64,000 bases of DNA from Diphasiastrum complanatum (Eukaryota; Streptophyta; Lycopodiopsida; Lycopodiales; Lycopodiaceae). The translations under genes and the position numbers were made by a program. The stretch is from positions 20,380,036 to 20,444,035 of the forward strand of contig CM055092.1 of NCBI GenBank assembly GCA_029204225.1, in the 5' to 3' direction. The notes under the pieces are model-generated. The model did no database searches. It was not told the origin of the DNA and saw only the letters and a program-made list of their open reading frames with translations. This document shows positions 11,784-22,448 of the stretch, one piece after another (positions within the stretch are counted from its first letter, which is position 1; each line of letters starts with the position of its first letter).

Positions 11784-12074
11784 AAAATTCGAGTTTCCTC
11801 TCATTGTATGGGGATTACTCTTGATTTCCAATGAAATCCAGCTTTGGCACTTTGTAAACATTGTCTATAGGCCGTACTACAGCCTTATTTCCACACGTGT
11901 GGAGTTGGATTATACTATTTGATCAATGCTTTGATTGTCTCTACTTCTTTCCTATCAAGCTGCTAAACTAGATCTTGTTTTCTGATGACTAGTTTCTGAT
12001 AGATTGTTTAACAAGCATACAATCACCTTGTGGATCATTCAAAGATCCATTTAATGTCGTTATTTAGATTCACA
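11784..12074 (+). repeat. Truncated 5' LTR (family A)
   Basis: It matches the last roughly 290 bp of the 3' LTR of the same element (16,093-16,372), both starting cgagtttcctctcatt and both containing tttccacacgtgtggagttgg. It ends TTCACA directly before the primer-binding site. Confidence 0.85.
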
Positions 12075-12087
12075 TGGTATCAGATCC
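12075..12087 (+). other. Primer-binding site
   Basis: TGGTATCAGATCC directly follows the LTR end CACA. One base differs from the usual TGGTATCAGAGC of copia elements primed by initiator tRNA-Met. Confidence 0.85.
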
Positions 12088-12618
12088 AAGTACAAGGCCA
12101 TTGATCTGTGTTTGAATCTAATCCAGTTTTAGCAAGTTTTGGTGCAAAAAGCTAGTATTGGAAGGGCGAGCTGGTATCTAGGTTTTGGTGAGGGGATTTG
12201 ATCCCAAACTTTTTCAAGATCAAAATCCGTACTGTTCACATGTGTGGGCATCTCTGAACCATCATTTAATAACCCGTATTCATTGGATCATAGAAAATTC
12301 ATCTGGTGTCAGTTTGATGTAATTTTTAGTGCAAATCCTAGCAGTGGAAACCAGGTTTTGAAAGTACATCAAAGTGAATGAGAGAGATAGAGTCAGTTTT
12401 TGTCCAAGAATAGCCAAGATTGGCAAGATTTGCTTGAGTGTAGTTTTCATCTCATCTTATCTTCATTCCAGCTTTGTGAGGGAGTGATAGAACTCTGATT
12501 ACAAATCCATCTGTTGGATTAGAAGTCAACATTTGAGTGAAACACTGCAAGTTAGAAACCTTTGTGAGATTCAGGTCCAAACAAATCTATATCTTGTGTG
12601 TAGAATCTTGCTAGTAAG

Positions 12619-13506
12619 ATGGGATCAGTGGGAGCCTACCTTCTAGAAGCTAGTGAGAGGTTAAATTCTACCAATTATGCTATTTGGAAAGTGAGGATGG
12701 AGTCACTAATGGTGCTCCAGGATCTTTATGAGTTTCTAATAGATAATGAAGATGAACCTCTAGGTGCACAGGAATTAGTGAGATACAAGAAGAGGTCTAG
12801 GCTTGCACTTCACTGTATTAAGATGAATGTAAGCAATGATCTTTCAAGGGAAGTATCATCATGTAAGAGTGCTAAAGAGGCTTGGGAATCTTTAAAATCT
12901 ATCTATGAGTCTAGTAACACTTCGAGGGTTCTCATGCTTAGGAATCAGATTCTACAAAGCATGAAGAGGAGTGATGAGAGTGCACAAAATTATGTGCTAA
13001 GAATCAAGTCTCTCAATAGGGAGTTAGCTTCCATTGGAGAGAAGATTCAAGATAGTGAGCTTGTTCAGATTGTCCTCAATGGTCTAGGGCTTTACAAATT
13101 TGGTCCAAAGCTTTGCAATCCAAGACACTTTGCCTACTATAGAAAAGCTACACAGTGTATTAGTAGCTGAAGAGTGTAGGATGTTGCATACCAATGCAAG
13201 AATGAATGCTATTTCTCTGCAGGATGGTGATGAGAAAGCTAATTTTTCATTCAAAAGCAAGAAGAAGACCAATGGCAAGAAGAAGCACTTTAAGGAGACC
13301 AAGGAGGAGGATGAGGCTTCAAGCTCAAAGGGCAAGATCAAAGACAAGTCCAAGTACAGATGTTTTTTCTGTGGAAAGAAAGGACATTTTGCATCAGAAT
13401 GTCTCAAGAAGAAGAAGGCACAAGAGAGCAAACAAAGCAACATTGCACATCAGGAGGAGAAGGAGGATGAAGAGTCATCCTTGATGGTTTCCAACAAACC
13501 ACCATG
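12619..13506 (+). pseudogene. Copia gag with CCHC zinc knuckle, one frame shift
   Basis: Gag forms the particle that packages the element RNA. The frame opens MGSVGAYLLEASERLNSTNY at 12,619 and runs 183 codons through the UBN2-type gag domain (NYAIWKVRMESL, AKEAWESLKSIYES, MLRNQILQSMKR, LNRELASIGEKI). A frame shift near 13,090-13,110 moves the reading to +1, where TLPTIEKLHSVLV, a lysine-rich linker and the zinc knuckle CFFCGKKGHFASEC (about 13,360-13,400) follow. The frame closes at 13,507. Without the shift the protein would be about 295 residues, normal for copia gag. The same start motif (MGSVGA) recurs at 52,580. Confidence 0.85.
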
Positions 13507-13529
13507 ATCCAAGAGCAACACCAATGATT

Positions 13530-15693
13530 CTTGGTGGATTGATAGTGGGGCAAGTTCGTTGATTGACTTTTGTAGTTCTAATGGCATAAAGAGGGAGTTG
13601 TCATGTCCATACACCCCTCAACAAAATGGAGTGAGTGAGAGAAGAAATAGATCTCTTTGTGAGTGTGCTAAGGCCTTAAGGCTAGATGCCTCTATCCAAA
13701 CCATTTTGGGGTGAAGCAATAACATGTGCTAACTATTTGTGCAATAGATTGCCAAACCAAGCCATTGGAGGAATCACACCATTTGAAGCTCTATTTGGAG
13801 AGAAGCCCAATCTCAAGGATCTCAAAGTTTTTGGATCCACTTGCTATGTACACCAATCCTTGGATAAGAGAAGGAAGGATGATGCAACATTCATCAAAGG
13901 CATCTTTGTGGGATATGGTGAGAATAGCAAAGGTTATAGAGTCTTCAATCCCATCACTAGCAAGGTGATAGTGAGTAGGGATGTTATTTTTTATGAAGGA
14001 CATGCTTGTGATTTGGATGATAATGCTACTAATCATCTTGATGCCAAGGATCATGCTAGGACGGAGGAGGAGCTTTCAAGTGAAGAAGAACTTGAGGATC
14101 CACCTCAAGATGCAAGAACTCCAAGAAGATCTACAAGGGCAAGATCCGAGCCATTGAGGCTCACCTATGATGGTCAAGGTGATCAAAGGGAAGGCTCATC
14201 ATCTTTCACATCTTACACCTTTCTTACTTTAATGTTAGATGAGCCAACATGCTATGAAGATGCTTGTAAGTCTAAAAGTTGGATGCAAGTAGAGTATGAT
14301 GCTCTCATTGAGAATCATACTTGGGACCTTGTGGATCTTCCTCAAGGGAAGAACCTCTTGATTGCAAGTGGGTGTTTAGATTGAAGTATAATCAAGATGG
14401 ATCAATAAGCAAGCATAAAGCTAGGCTTGTTGCCAAAGGTTTTTTACAAACCAAAGGCATTGATTATGATGAGACTTTTGTTCTTGTGGCTAAGCTTGTT
14501 ACTATCAGGTTGATCATTAGTCTTGCTACAACCTTCAATTGGGAGCTATTCCAACTTGACTTCACAAATGCATTCCTCAATGGTTATTTGGAGGAAGAGA
14601 TCTACATGACGCAACCCGAGGGCTTCATCAAGGCAAAGCATGAAGGAAAGGTGTGTTTTTTGAAGAAGAGCCTTTATGGGCTCAAGCAAGCACCTAGAGC
14701 ATGGTACTCTAGGCTAAACTCTTTTCTCATTTCCATCAATTTTGTAATGAGTGCCTATGATCCATCATTGTATATAAGTTTTCATGATGGCATGATCATT
14801 ATTCTTGTTTTGTATGTAGATGACATTATCTTGAGTGGTAATGATCTAGATGGAATTAGAGATGTAAAAATTGCTTTAGCAAAAGAGTTTAAGATGGTAG
14901 ATCTCAGCCTATTGAGCTTCATTCTTGGAATAGAGGTTATTAGAGGATGTGATTTTAGCTTCATTTGTCAATCTAAATATGCTACATCCATCCTAGATAG
15001 ATTTGGAATGAAGAATTGTAAAGGCATTGAGACACCAATGGAGCAACATGTAAAAGCATCTATTGGTTGTGATGAAGCATCCTTTGAGGACATCACATTA
15101 TATAGAAGGCTTATTGGCTCCTTGATCTATTTAACTATAACTAGACCTGATCTTAGTTATAGTGTTGGAAAGTTAAGCCAATTCATGCAAAGTCCTCTAG
15201 TTTCACATTGGAAGATGGCCAAAAGAGTTCTTAGATACATTTTATTCACTAAGAATGTTGGTATTTTGTATAGAGGAACTAATCTTGGCTTAAGAGCCTA
15301 TAGTGACTCGGATTTTGTAGGTGACAAAGTGGATAGAAGATCAACAAGTGCCTTTGCCACCTTTCTATGTGATGGAGTAGTATCATGACTTTCCAAAAAG
15401 CAAGATACCATCTCCCTATCTTCCACAGAATCCGAATACAAGGCCTTGGCATCAACATGCAAGGAGGTCTTGTGGCATTCCATGCAAGGAGCAAACACAT
15501 CGAAATTGCTCATCATTTCGTGAGGGAAAAAGTGCAAGCTAAAGAGATCAAGCTCCAACATGTGCCATTATCAAGTTGCTTGGCTGATTTGTTTACTAAA
15601 CCTTTATCTAAAGATTCATTTGTCAAGCTTAGATCTTCAATTGGAGTTATTGATAAAAGCATTGTGATCTCCAAGGCTAGATTTGAGGAGGAG
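13530..15693 (+). pseudogene. Copia pol with internal deletion (protease stub, integrase end, RT, RNase H)
   Basis: The protease starts WWIDSGASS and is fused near 13,556 to the end of the integrase core (FCSSNGIKRELSCPYTPQQN, VSERRNRSLCECAKALR), so most of the protease and the N-terminal two thirds of integrase are gone. The integrase C-terminus runs 13,686-14,384 (FWGEAITCANYLCNRLPN, then VSRDVIFYEG). Reverse transcriptase occupies a 355-codon frame at 14,321-15,388 (CKWVFRLKYN, YDETF, QLDFTNAFLNG, YGLKQAPRAWY, LYVDDIILSG) and passes into RNase H (YSDSDFVGDKVDRRSTSA). A frame shift near 15,388 separates the last RNase H part and tail (ADLFTKPLSKDSF), ending at 15,732 inside the LTR. RT keeps YVDD, but the copy cannot integrate by itself. 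Confidence 0.88.
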
Positions 15694-16372
15694 TGTGAAA
15701 AATTGCCTACATTGGCAAATCTAGCCATGTAGAATATTGTACATTTTGTGAATATTGTTTGTTGGTTACTTGAATGGCCAAAGTGCCACTTGTACATGCA
15801 CACCTAAATTAGGTTACCACGAGTCAAGAGGAGTGGTTATGTCTATTTGGTAGTGATTCCTACTTTGTAGGATCTAGACCATGATTTATGATGAAATTTG
15901 TACCTACCATGCTCCTACCTAGCACGACTCTTGGATCTAGGCTAGGGTTTTCACATTAGGGCAAGAAAGTGGAGTCTACTTCCTTATTACATGCTGGATT
16001 TTCACCTAACTTTGCAAAGGAAGTGTCTTTTACTGTGTATTCCCATTCTCCATAGTGAGAAGATAGAAACTTTTTGGAGCCTCAAGGAGAAACTCGAGTT
16101 TCCTCTCATTATATGGTGATTACTCTCGATTTCCAATGAAACCCAGCTTTGGCACTTTGTAAACACTGTCTACAGGCCGTACTACAACCTTATTTCCACA
16201 CGTGTGGAGTTGGATTATACTATTTGATCAATGCTTTGATTGTCTCTACTTCTTTCCTATCAAGCTGCTAAACTAGATCTTCTAGTTTCTGATAGATTGT
16301 TTAACAAGCATACAATCACCTTGTGGATCATTCAAAGATCCATTTATGGTCCTTAGTACTGTACTTTTCACA
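15694..16372 (+). repeat. 3' LTR, family A, 679 bp
   Basis: Starts TGTGAAAAATTGCC right after the purine tract gaggaggag and ends CTTTTCACA. The same start and end occur in the LTRs at 51,090 and 54,923. The last pol codons overlap its first bases. Confidence 0.88.
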
Positions 16373-17360
16373 TAATGATCATTATCTATAATATATACAT
16401 GAAGATCCAGTAAACTTTTCACCCTAAAAGGAGTTTTTGAAGATTTAAAATCGGACACAATTATTGAGCGACAGGTGGTCTGCTAATATTCAAATGCCAT
16501 TTCAACTTCAGCTTCAGCACCTATATCAACATCATCTTCATCTACATCCATTGGAACAAATGAATGGATGGTAGCTAAACCTAAGGAAGATGAACTAGCG
16601 GGCTCATCTTCTGGTACTTCAATAGAGAACATGATGACATTTGTTTTGGGACTTTGACCTGAAAAAGAGTATTCCTTTTTGGTGTTTTTTAATGGTCCTA
16701 GTTTTAGGCCAAAATCATAGATTTTTATAATAAATCTCTAGATTTTGTTTAAAAAAAAAACCAAAAAATGCATATTTTAAATAAACAACTACAAGTTTTT
16801 TTGTTGCAAACTTCATAAAACCATCATAATTACAAATGAAATAATAATTTAAGAGAACAAATGATTTTTGAAACTCGAAATCCCATTGAAATACAAAACA
16901 ACTTATATTATATCTGTACATTCTTTTTTTTAAAGTACATTTTCTAAGGAATTTTTACTGATGCCTCTCAATTCAGAATTTGACATATTCTCAACACTCT
17001 CGTTTTCAGTTGATAAAGTGGAAGACCCGTCTTCTTCATCAGAGTCAACTGGCATCTCTTCCTCAGAATCCGCGTCTAATATTGACAAAAAACCTTGTAA
17101 ATCAGCTTTTCTCTATTGATGACGAGTGGAGGATGATGATTTTTCCAGTAATCCAAGTCATTTTTTCAATATAGACATAGTTGACTTTCGTAGATGATTG
17201 GTCATTGTTAATTCAAAATTAAATGCCAAAACATCTACATCCTGTAAATTCAAATCGTAGACTCTTGGTTGATTTTTTGGCAATCTCTGTCTCTTGCCCT
17301 TTGGATCTACTTGCAAGATTTTGAGTTCGTACCTTCCCAAAAAGACATTTGTTGAAGTGG
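16373..17360 (-). pseudogene. Acidic reading-frame remnants, minus strand, possibly the upstream part of family II copy A
   Basis: Not recognised. On the minus strand three open pieces can be read. The first ends near 17,160 with RYELKILQVDPKGKRQRLP and DLNLQDVDVLAFNFEL. The second (about 17,150-16,950) reads LQGFLSILDADSEEEMPVDS followed by further acidic and serine-rich sequence. The third (about 16,640-16,490) contains SFVPMDVDEDDVDIGAEAEV. The strong acidic bias resembles the acidic exon at 11.5-11.8 kb on the same strand, and the two blocks would be neighbours without the copia insertion. AT-rich sequence separates the pieces. Joining them into one gene is my inference. Confidence 0.35.
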
Positions 17361-18049
17361 TGTGCAACCAATAGACACGTCGTACTTTTGTTTAATTGCT
17401 ATTTTGAATAAAACCAAGTACTTTGGCAATCCAAATTCGATAGTTTATGTAAAACGGTAAGAGAACGTAATCAGATTACAATAGATAGAGAAGTATTCAT
17501 TCATTCTAACATAATATTGAATGCAATAAAACAATATGATTGATTCAGTAAGTAGCATGTACAAATCAGACTCAATTGCGAGCACAAAACAATAGTGGAT
17601 GCAACCGCGTAGTCGAATCTGAATATCTAATCGTCTCTATCTGATGCGCTTCCGCTAATAAGCGGTGAAGTGCTACTAGCATGATTAATTATTTATGATA
17701 GCTGGGAATGTCGTTTAGGCTTGTCCAAAATGACCATAAAAGATAGTTGTATGGTCGCATATCGCAATTGGCACTTAGCCATAATGTGCTATCACTTATT
17801 CAATTAGGTTACATGATAATTACTTACTAACAATGGTTAGAGCAAGTCATTAGCTTCAAAACAAGTGATAACATGTTCCGTTAACATTCGATTGTTCGAA
17901 CACCTTTGATAATCTCAGTTGTTGTCGAACCCGACTGTTAGCCATTCCGTGTACTTCTGCAGACTGTGTAAACGTGAGTAAACTAAAGAAACCCTAGATA
18001 GATGAATGGATGTAGATTAAAGATCAATTATGAAGATACTAATCCAACA
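17361..18049 (-). repeat. LTR-B copy 2, a 3' LTR
   Basis: On the minus strand it starts TGTTGGATTAG at 18,049, preceded by the purine tract aggggaag. The internal block agcacaaaacaatag, then accgcgtag (about 17,580-17,615), is shared with the copies at 1-2 kb and 37.7-38.1 kb. The left end is approximate. Confidence 0.65.
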
Positions 18050-18990
18050 CTTCCCCTTAATCTGAATCCATGAATGCCTTGACCTTTAGATTTAGCATTG
18101 CACAAAATCTTTTATGTGCATCCAAGCTCAGCACCTTAGTGAAAATATCTGATGTCATGTCTTGCGTTCAGTACCTCAAGTTTACATCCTTGTTGACAAC
18201 TTTGCTTCTGACATAGTGATACTTGATTTCAATGCGCTTACTTTTGGAATGAAATCGAGGATTGATCGATAAAGCAATAGCACTTTGATTATCACCAAAA
18301 ACAATTGTTGGAGCATATTGTTTCAGGCAAATGTCCAATAATAAGTTTCTCAACCACATGCTTCCTTTGTCGCTTGAGAGACAACGATATACTCTGATTC
18401 GGTAGACAATAGAGCTATTGAGATATGCTTGTGATTATTCTACGAGATTGGACCACCATTGAGGAAGAATGTAAATCCAGACGTGGATCTACGAGTGTCT
18501 ACATCTCTTGCCCAATTTACATTCGAATAATCACTGAATATGTTGAGTTTGTTATTGTCGACTACTCCATAACATATGCATGGGTCCATAGTAGCTCGAA
18601 TGTATTTCATAATTCTTATAAGAGCTTTCCAATGTGCAATCCCAGGATTAGCCATATATTGACTTAAGGAATTGACTAAAAAAGCCATGTCTGGTCTGCA
18701 GATCATTGCGTACATAAGAGAACCTATTATCGAATGATATGGGAACTCACACATCCACTCCTTCTCTTCTATTGTATGAGGACACTGGTCCTTCATCAAT
18801 TTGAATCATGGGTCCATTGGCGAGTGAGCTAACTTGCAATTCATCATATTATATATGATTAGCATGTTGTGGTTTTACCTCTGTTGAGTAATGTAAATCA
18901 GTTGTTGCTCTGTCTCTTTGGATTTGAATACCGAGACAATAATGAGCTTCGACCATATCTGTCATGTCGAATTATAAGAACAACATTTGT
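18050..18990 (-). mobile_element. Copia RT end and RNase H fragment, minus strand
   Basis: Minus-strand translation gives the last part of RT (about 18,980-18,800, degraded) and RNase H (MMKDQCPHTIEEKE, SLMYAMICRPDMAF, SQYMANPGIAHWKALIR, STSGFTFFLNGGPIS at 18,799-18,440). The tail with FGDNQSAIALSINPRFHSKS follows (18,359-18,168). It closely resembles 2.2-2.95 kb and belongs with LTR-B copy 2. Homology ends near 18,990, so the rest of the element is missing. Confidence 0.85.
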
Positions 18991-20157
18991 TTCACATCTT
19001 TTCATGCAAAAATTCACATATTTCAGAAAGGGTCATGCCCAGCTTGTTCTAGTTATTGCTTATAAATCAATCAATATTTCTCTTTGCAAATAAAACCAGC
19101 TTTGCCTCTACAATGAATCAAGTACGATTTAGGAGCATATTATAAATCACCTGCACGTGTTTATTTGTTTGGTTAGGCCTGGACATAACAAAAGTAAAAT
19201 TGTTCGCAACTTTTGTAACCAGGAGACATTTTGTGAATAGAAAGATGTGTTATTCTTGTCATGCACCGTATTTATTCACTTCTTCATGTCCACAACTTTT
19301 TGTATAGTAAGAAGTCCTAGTCTGAATAAAGCCCCGAGGCCCAAGACTATCCACACCATAGAAACTTTGTCCCTGAATTTTACATTCTAACTTCCACCTA
19401 AAACTACCTTCTACATTCTTATCGATCAGTGTGGTGATTGAGTGCAATATGCCCTCAAAAGCCCATGGCCGTTACTGCCCTAATGCCGTTGGCAACAAGC
19501 TGGTTCTTTTAAATTTTAAAGTACCCATACACTCAGAAATCAAAACACATACAATCTAAATATTGAGACTCTTACAATTTTGTTGGGGACAGAATTAATG
19601 AACCGTTAGCGGCTCACCACGGTTCTGAGAACCGTACAGTGAACTGTACGGTTCTTAAAATTTTTGCCCAAAACCGTGGCGAACCGTACTAATTAATTAA
19701 TTAATTAATTGATTAATTTTTTTTTTAGTTCCCCCCCCTCCCAAAAAAAAAAATGCAACAAAAAGGCCAAAAAAGTCTGTGAATTCTGTGAAATCATCTG
19801 TGAAATCATGTGTGTCAAATCATCTGTCAAATCATCTGTACATCATGTGAATTCTGTATCATCTGTGAACAGTATGAAATCATCTGTGAAATCTGTGAAT
19901 TTAGTAATCAGTTAATTAATTATTTAATTAAATTTGGGAACCGTACCACGGTTCTATGGTTGGGGACTACACAATTTAACCTTCATACAGGCTTTCCATT
20001 GCACTGTGCATCAAAATATTTGATCCTTTAAAACAGGAGAAGGAATTTTTCATAGCCAAGAGGATTCTGGAATCACTAAAAGCGATAGCAGCAGCGGTGA
20101 TCCACAGATCATCGCAGTAATGTGGTAAAGAGGCAAGGAAAATAAGACTGAGCAAAT
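18991..20157. other. Intergenic, no gene seen apart from a repeat-rich unit
   Basis: Lies between a copia remnant and the 3' end of the split gene on the minus strand. No convincing frame. It contains the GAACCGT/ACGGTTC repeat unit at 19,575-19,975. Confidence 0.5.
19575..19975. repeat. Repeat-rich unit with inverted ACGGTTC/GAACCGT motifs, possible MITE
   Basis: Both ends carry GTTGGGGAC as a direct repeat (19,581 and about 19,961). The left end has interleaved inverted motifs (CCACGGTTCT, GAACCGTACAG, CTGTACGGTTC) able to fold into a hairpin, and the right end repeats GGAACCGTACCACGGTTCT. The middle has (TTAA)n and (ATTAATTA) tracts and an irregular array of TCTGTGAAATCATC-like units. It may be a small non-autonomous element, but no transposase family can be named. 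Confidence 0.4.
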
Positions 20158-20798
20158 TTAGTAGCCTAATCGCAGGTACGCCATCTGGGTGTACCCATTG
20201 AAAACACTCTTGTTTAACCTGTCTAACCCAAGCTGCATAAACAAATGGTTATCACTATTGGCAACAATTGGATGAGAGGTTCGAGCTGGGTCGAACCTTC
20301 TTTGATGGGTCAAGGTTGGACCTGCAACAGGTGGCAATTCCCAATAAATGTCCAGAACTGATTCCAAAAACTGCACATTCTCAACATGGGTAGCATAAGA
20401 GATTGCAGTGTTGTTGTGGCTAAAATTATCCCGCATTTCGCCTTGCACGCCCCACCACATTATATTGGAACCACAAAGCTCTTTAATATCTAAAGCCTTT
20501 TCCCAGAACCCTTTTCTTGCAGAACGGACCCGAGCTTCATAGCTGTCCTCGGAGCAGCTGTGCCCACCTCCTGCACAACATCAAGGACTAAATCAGTACC
20601 AACTTTTTCTGAGATCTGCAATCTATATCTCAAAAAACCAGAAAATAAACACCAATCCATGTATGAGAATCTAGTGGAAGACCTTCTATGTGGAACTGAT
20701 CGCATATCTGGCGAAGGCAAAAATGATCTCCAGTTCCAGTATCATAATTGTCTTCGAAAATAAGATGCTTAAATCCAGCTTTGATAGCCTGCTTCACT
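20158..20798 (-). CDS. Exons 3 and 4 of the split gene
   Basis: Exon 3 (20,798-20,683, 116 nt) follows acceptor TTACTGTGCAG and encodes [18 protein letters not shown]...QFHIEG up to donor GAAG|GTCTTCC. Exon 4 (20,570-20,158, 413 nt) follows acceptor GTTGTGCAG and encodes [20 protein letters not shown], then [26 protein letters not shown] and the C-terminus ending in TAA at 20,160-20,158. The intron between them is 112 bp. Both exons are free of stops. Confidence 0.8.
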
Positions 20799-22363
20799 CT
20801 GCACAGTAAAAATACAGGGCTGTTAAGATTAAGAAGTATCATATGCTCAACAAGCAGATACAAACCTCATAATTTAACCAGCAAGAGTGCTAGACACAAA
20901 GTTATAAAGCCAGATATTATGGAACTGGACATGCATGTGGATCATGGGCCTACTTGGTGGCAAACAGCCAGCATAAAATAAACACTGAAACTATAAATTA
21001 CGACCATCTACATAAGAATGATGTTGAAAACAAGATGATCTGAAGCTAAATAAATGTATTTTGTAAGCTGAACTTAACTAAGGTTATGTTAAACTGATCC
21101 AAGCTGAAGCCAGTCGGCAATCAACCCATTTGCCTAATGCATCTTGGTTTCCAAGGCGAGCTTGAACCTGGGACCGAAGACCATTTGCCTAATGAGGAAG
21201 CAATGAACATGATTCCTACCTATATCTGGCTGAAGGTCCCGGAAAGCTAAAGCTAGGGGGTCCACTAAGACTAAGCAAGCTTATCAAATAGAAACTCACT
21301 AAAAATAAGACAAAGTGACATTATCCTAAAGCTAGAGGGCCAAACCATGAGGTCTATGGACAAATAATTAAAGTATTGAGCAGGGGGCCCATTGTCACAG
21401 CCCCGGGTCATTATCACATTGTTATTTCTCTATAATAATATACAATATCTATAGCATCGTACTCATGAGCAGGACCAAGGCACTCGACATCAATATTGAA
21501 GCATGTAACATCATCAACATCGACATCAAGCATCGTATCAACATCAACCTGTATCTGTATCTATGAATCAACATCAATAGCAACCTATATACGTGACTCT
21601 CTCACACTATGTGAGACAACATCGACCTCACGTGTATCTCTCTCAATGTGATAGTTTCACTATCTCACCTTTACAATATGGCTCTAGATAGGTCTTTTGA
21701 TCAGCTACTACATCTAAAACAACTTGAGAATCATCAAGTAGTGGATGCATATAAAAAATAAGATCATGTACAAAGGCAACATGTCAGAAGAGTAATCATC
21801 GGGTCGAAATGTTTGCCACCAAGAGTTAGCTCGGCCTCTAAATTTGGACATAGCCAATGCAATCATAGCCACATCAAAATGTGGATAGGTCTCAAATTAA
21901 GAAGCTAGTGTATTCAATCAATTTGCTAACTCAATGTTGAAATGAAAATAAATACCAAATGTTGCCGGAAGAGTTGAGACAATTCTTGTCGTAAGGGAGA
22001 CCAAATGTCCATAATGAAACGTATCATTAGGGCCCTTTTTGGACTCAAAAAGGGCCTCTTCACTAATTTTAATTAGTGTTAATGACGACACGTGTCCCAA
22101 TAAAATATTGACAACTGAGAGGGAATGGTCCATATGACATGGCAAATTCAATGGTGCAGATTAAATCAAGTGTGGGCCCACAAAGTACACCTCTAACATT
22201 AACCCTAGATAAAGCAATAACTATGCCTACAAGTTAACATCAACTAGCCTGTCTATCTACTAGCAGCCTTATCCTAAGTGAGCCTAGTCCTTATTTCAAA
22301 TTTTGAATGTTCACAAGCTTGTATCTGTCATCTCTCTCTCATTTTGTAGTCTCTCTCTAAACG

Positions 22364-22448
<85 letters not shown>

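Larger units (their letters stand above)
11783..16372 (+). mobile_element. Ty1/copia element (family A), 5' LTR truncated, integrase core deleted
   Basis: Order on the plus strand: partial 5' LTR, primer-binding site, gag, zinc knuckle, start of protease, end of integrase, reverse transcriptase, RNase H, polypurine tract, full 3' LTR. It matches the elements at 32.3-35.3 and 51.1-55.6 kb in gag. The first roughly 390 bp of the 5' LTR are missing, so no target-site duplication can be checked. The block between the protease aspartate and the last part of the integrase core is deleted (junction near 13,556). It is non-autonomous as it stands. It sits between two minus-strand coding remnants (10,985-11,782 and 16,440-17,360) and may have split one older gene. 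Confidence 0.9.

Noticed and set aside
20560-20763. Plus-strand frames over 20.5-21.0 kb
   Set aside because: Antisense shadows of exons 3-4 of the minus-strand split gene.
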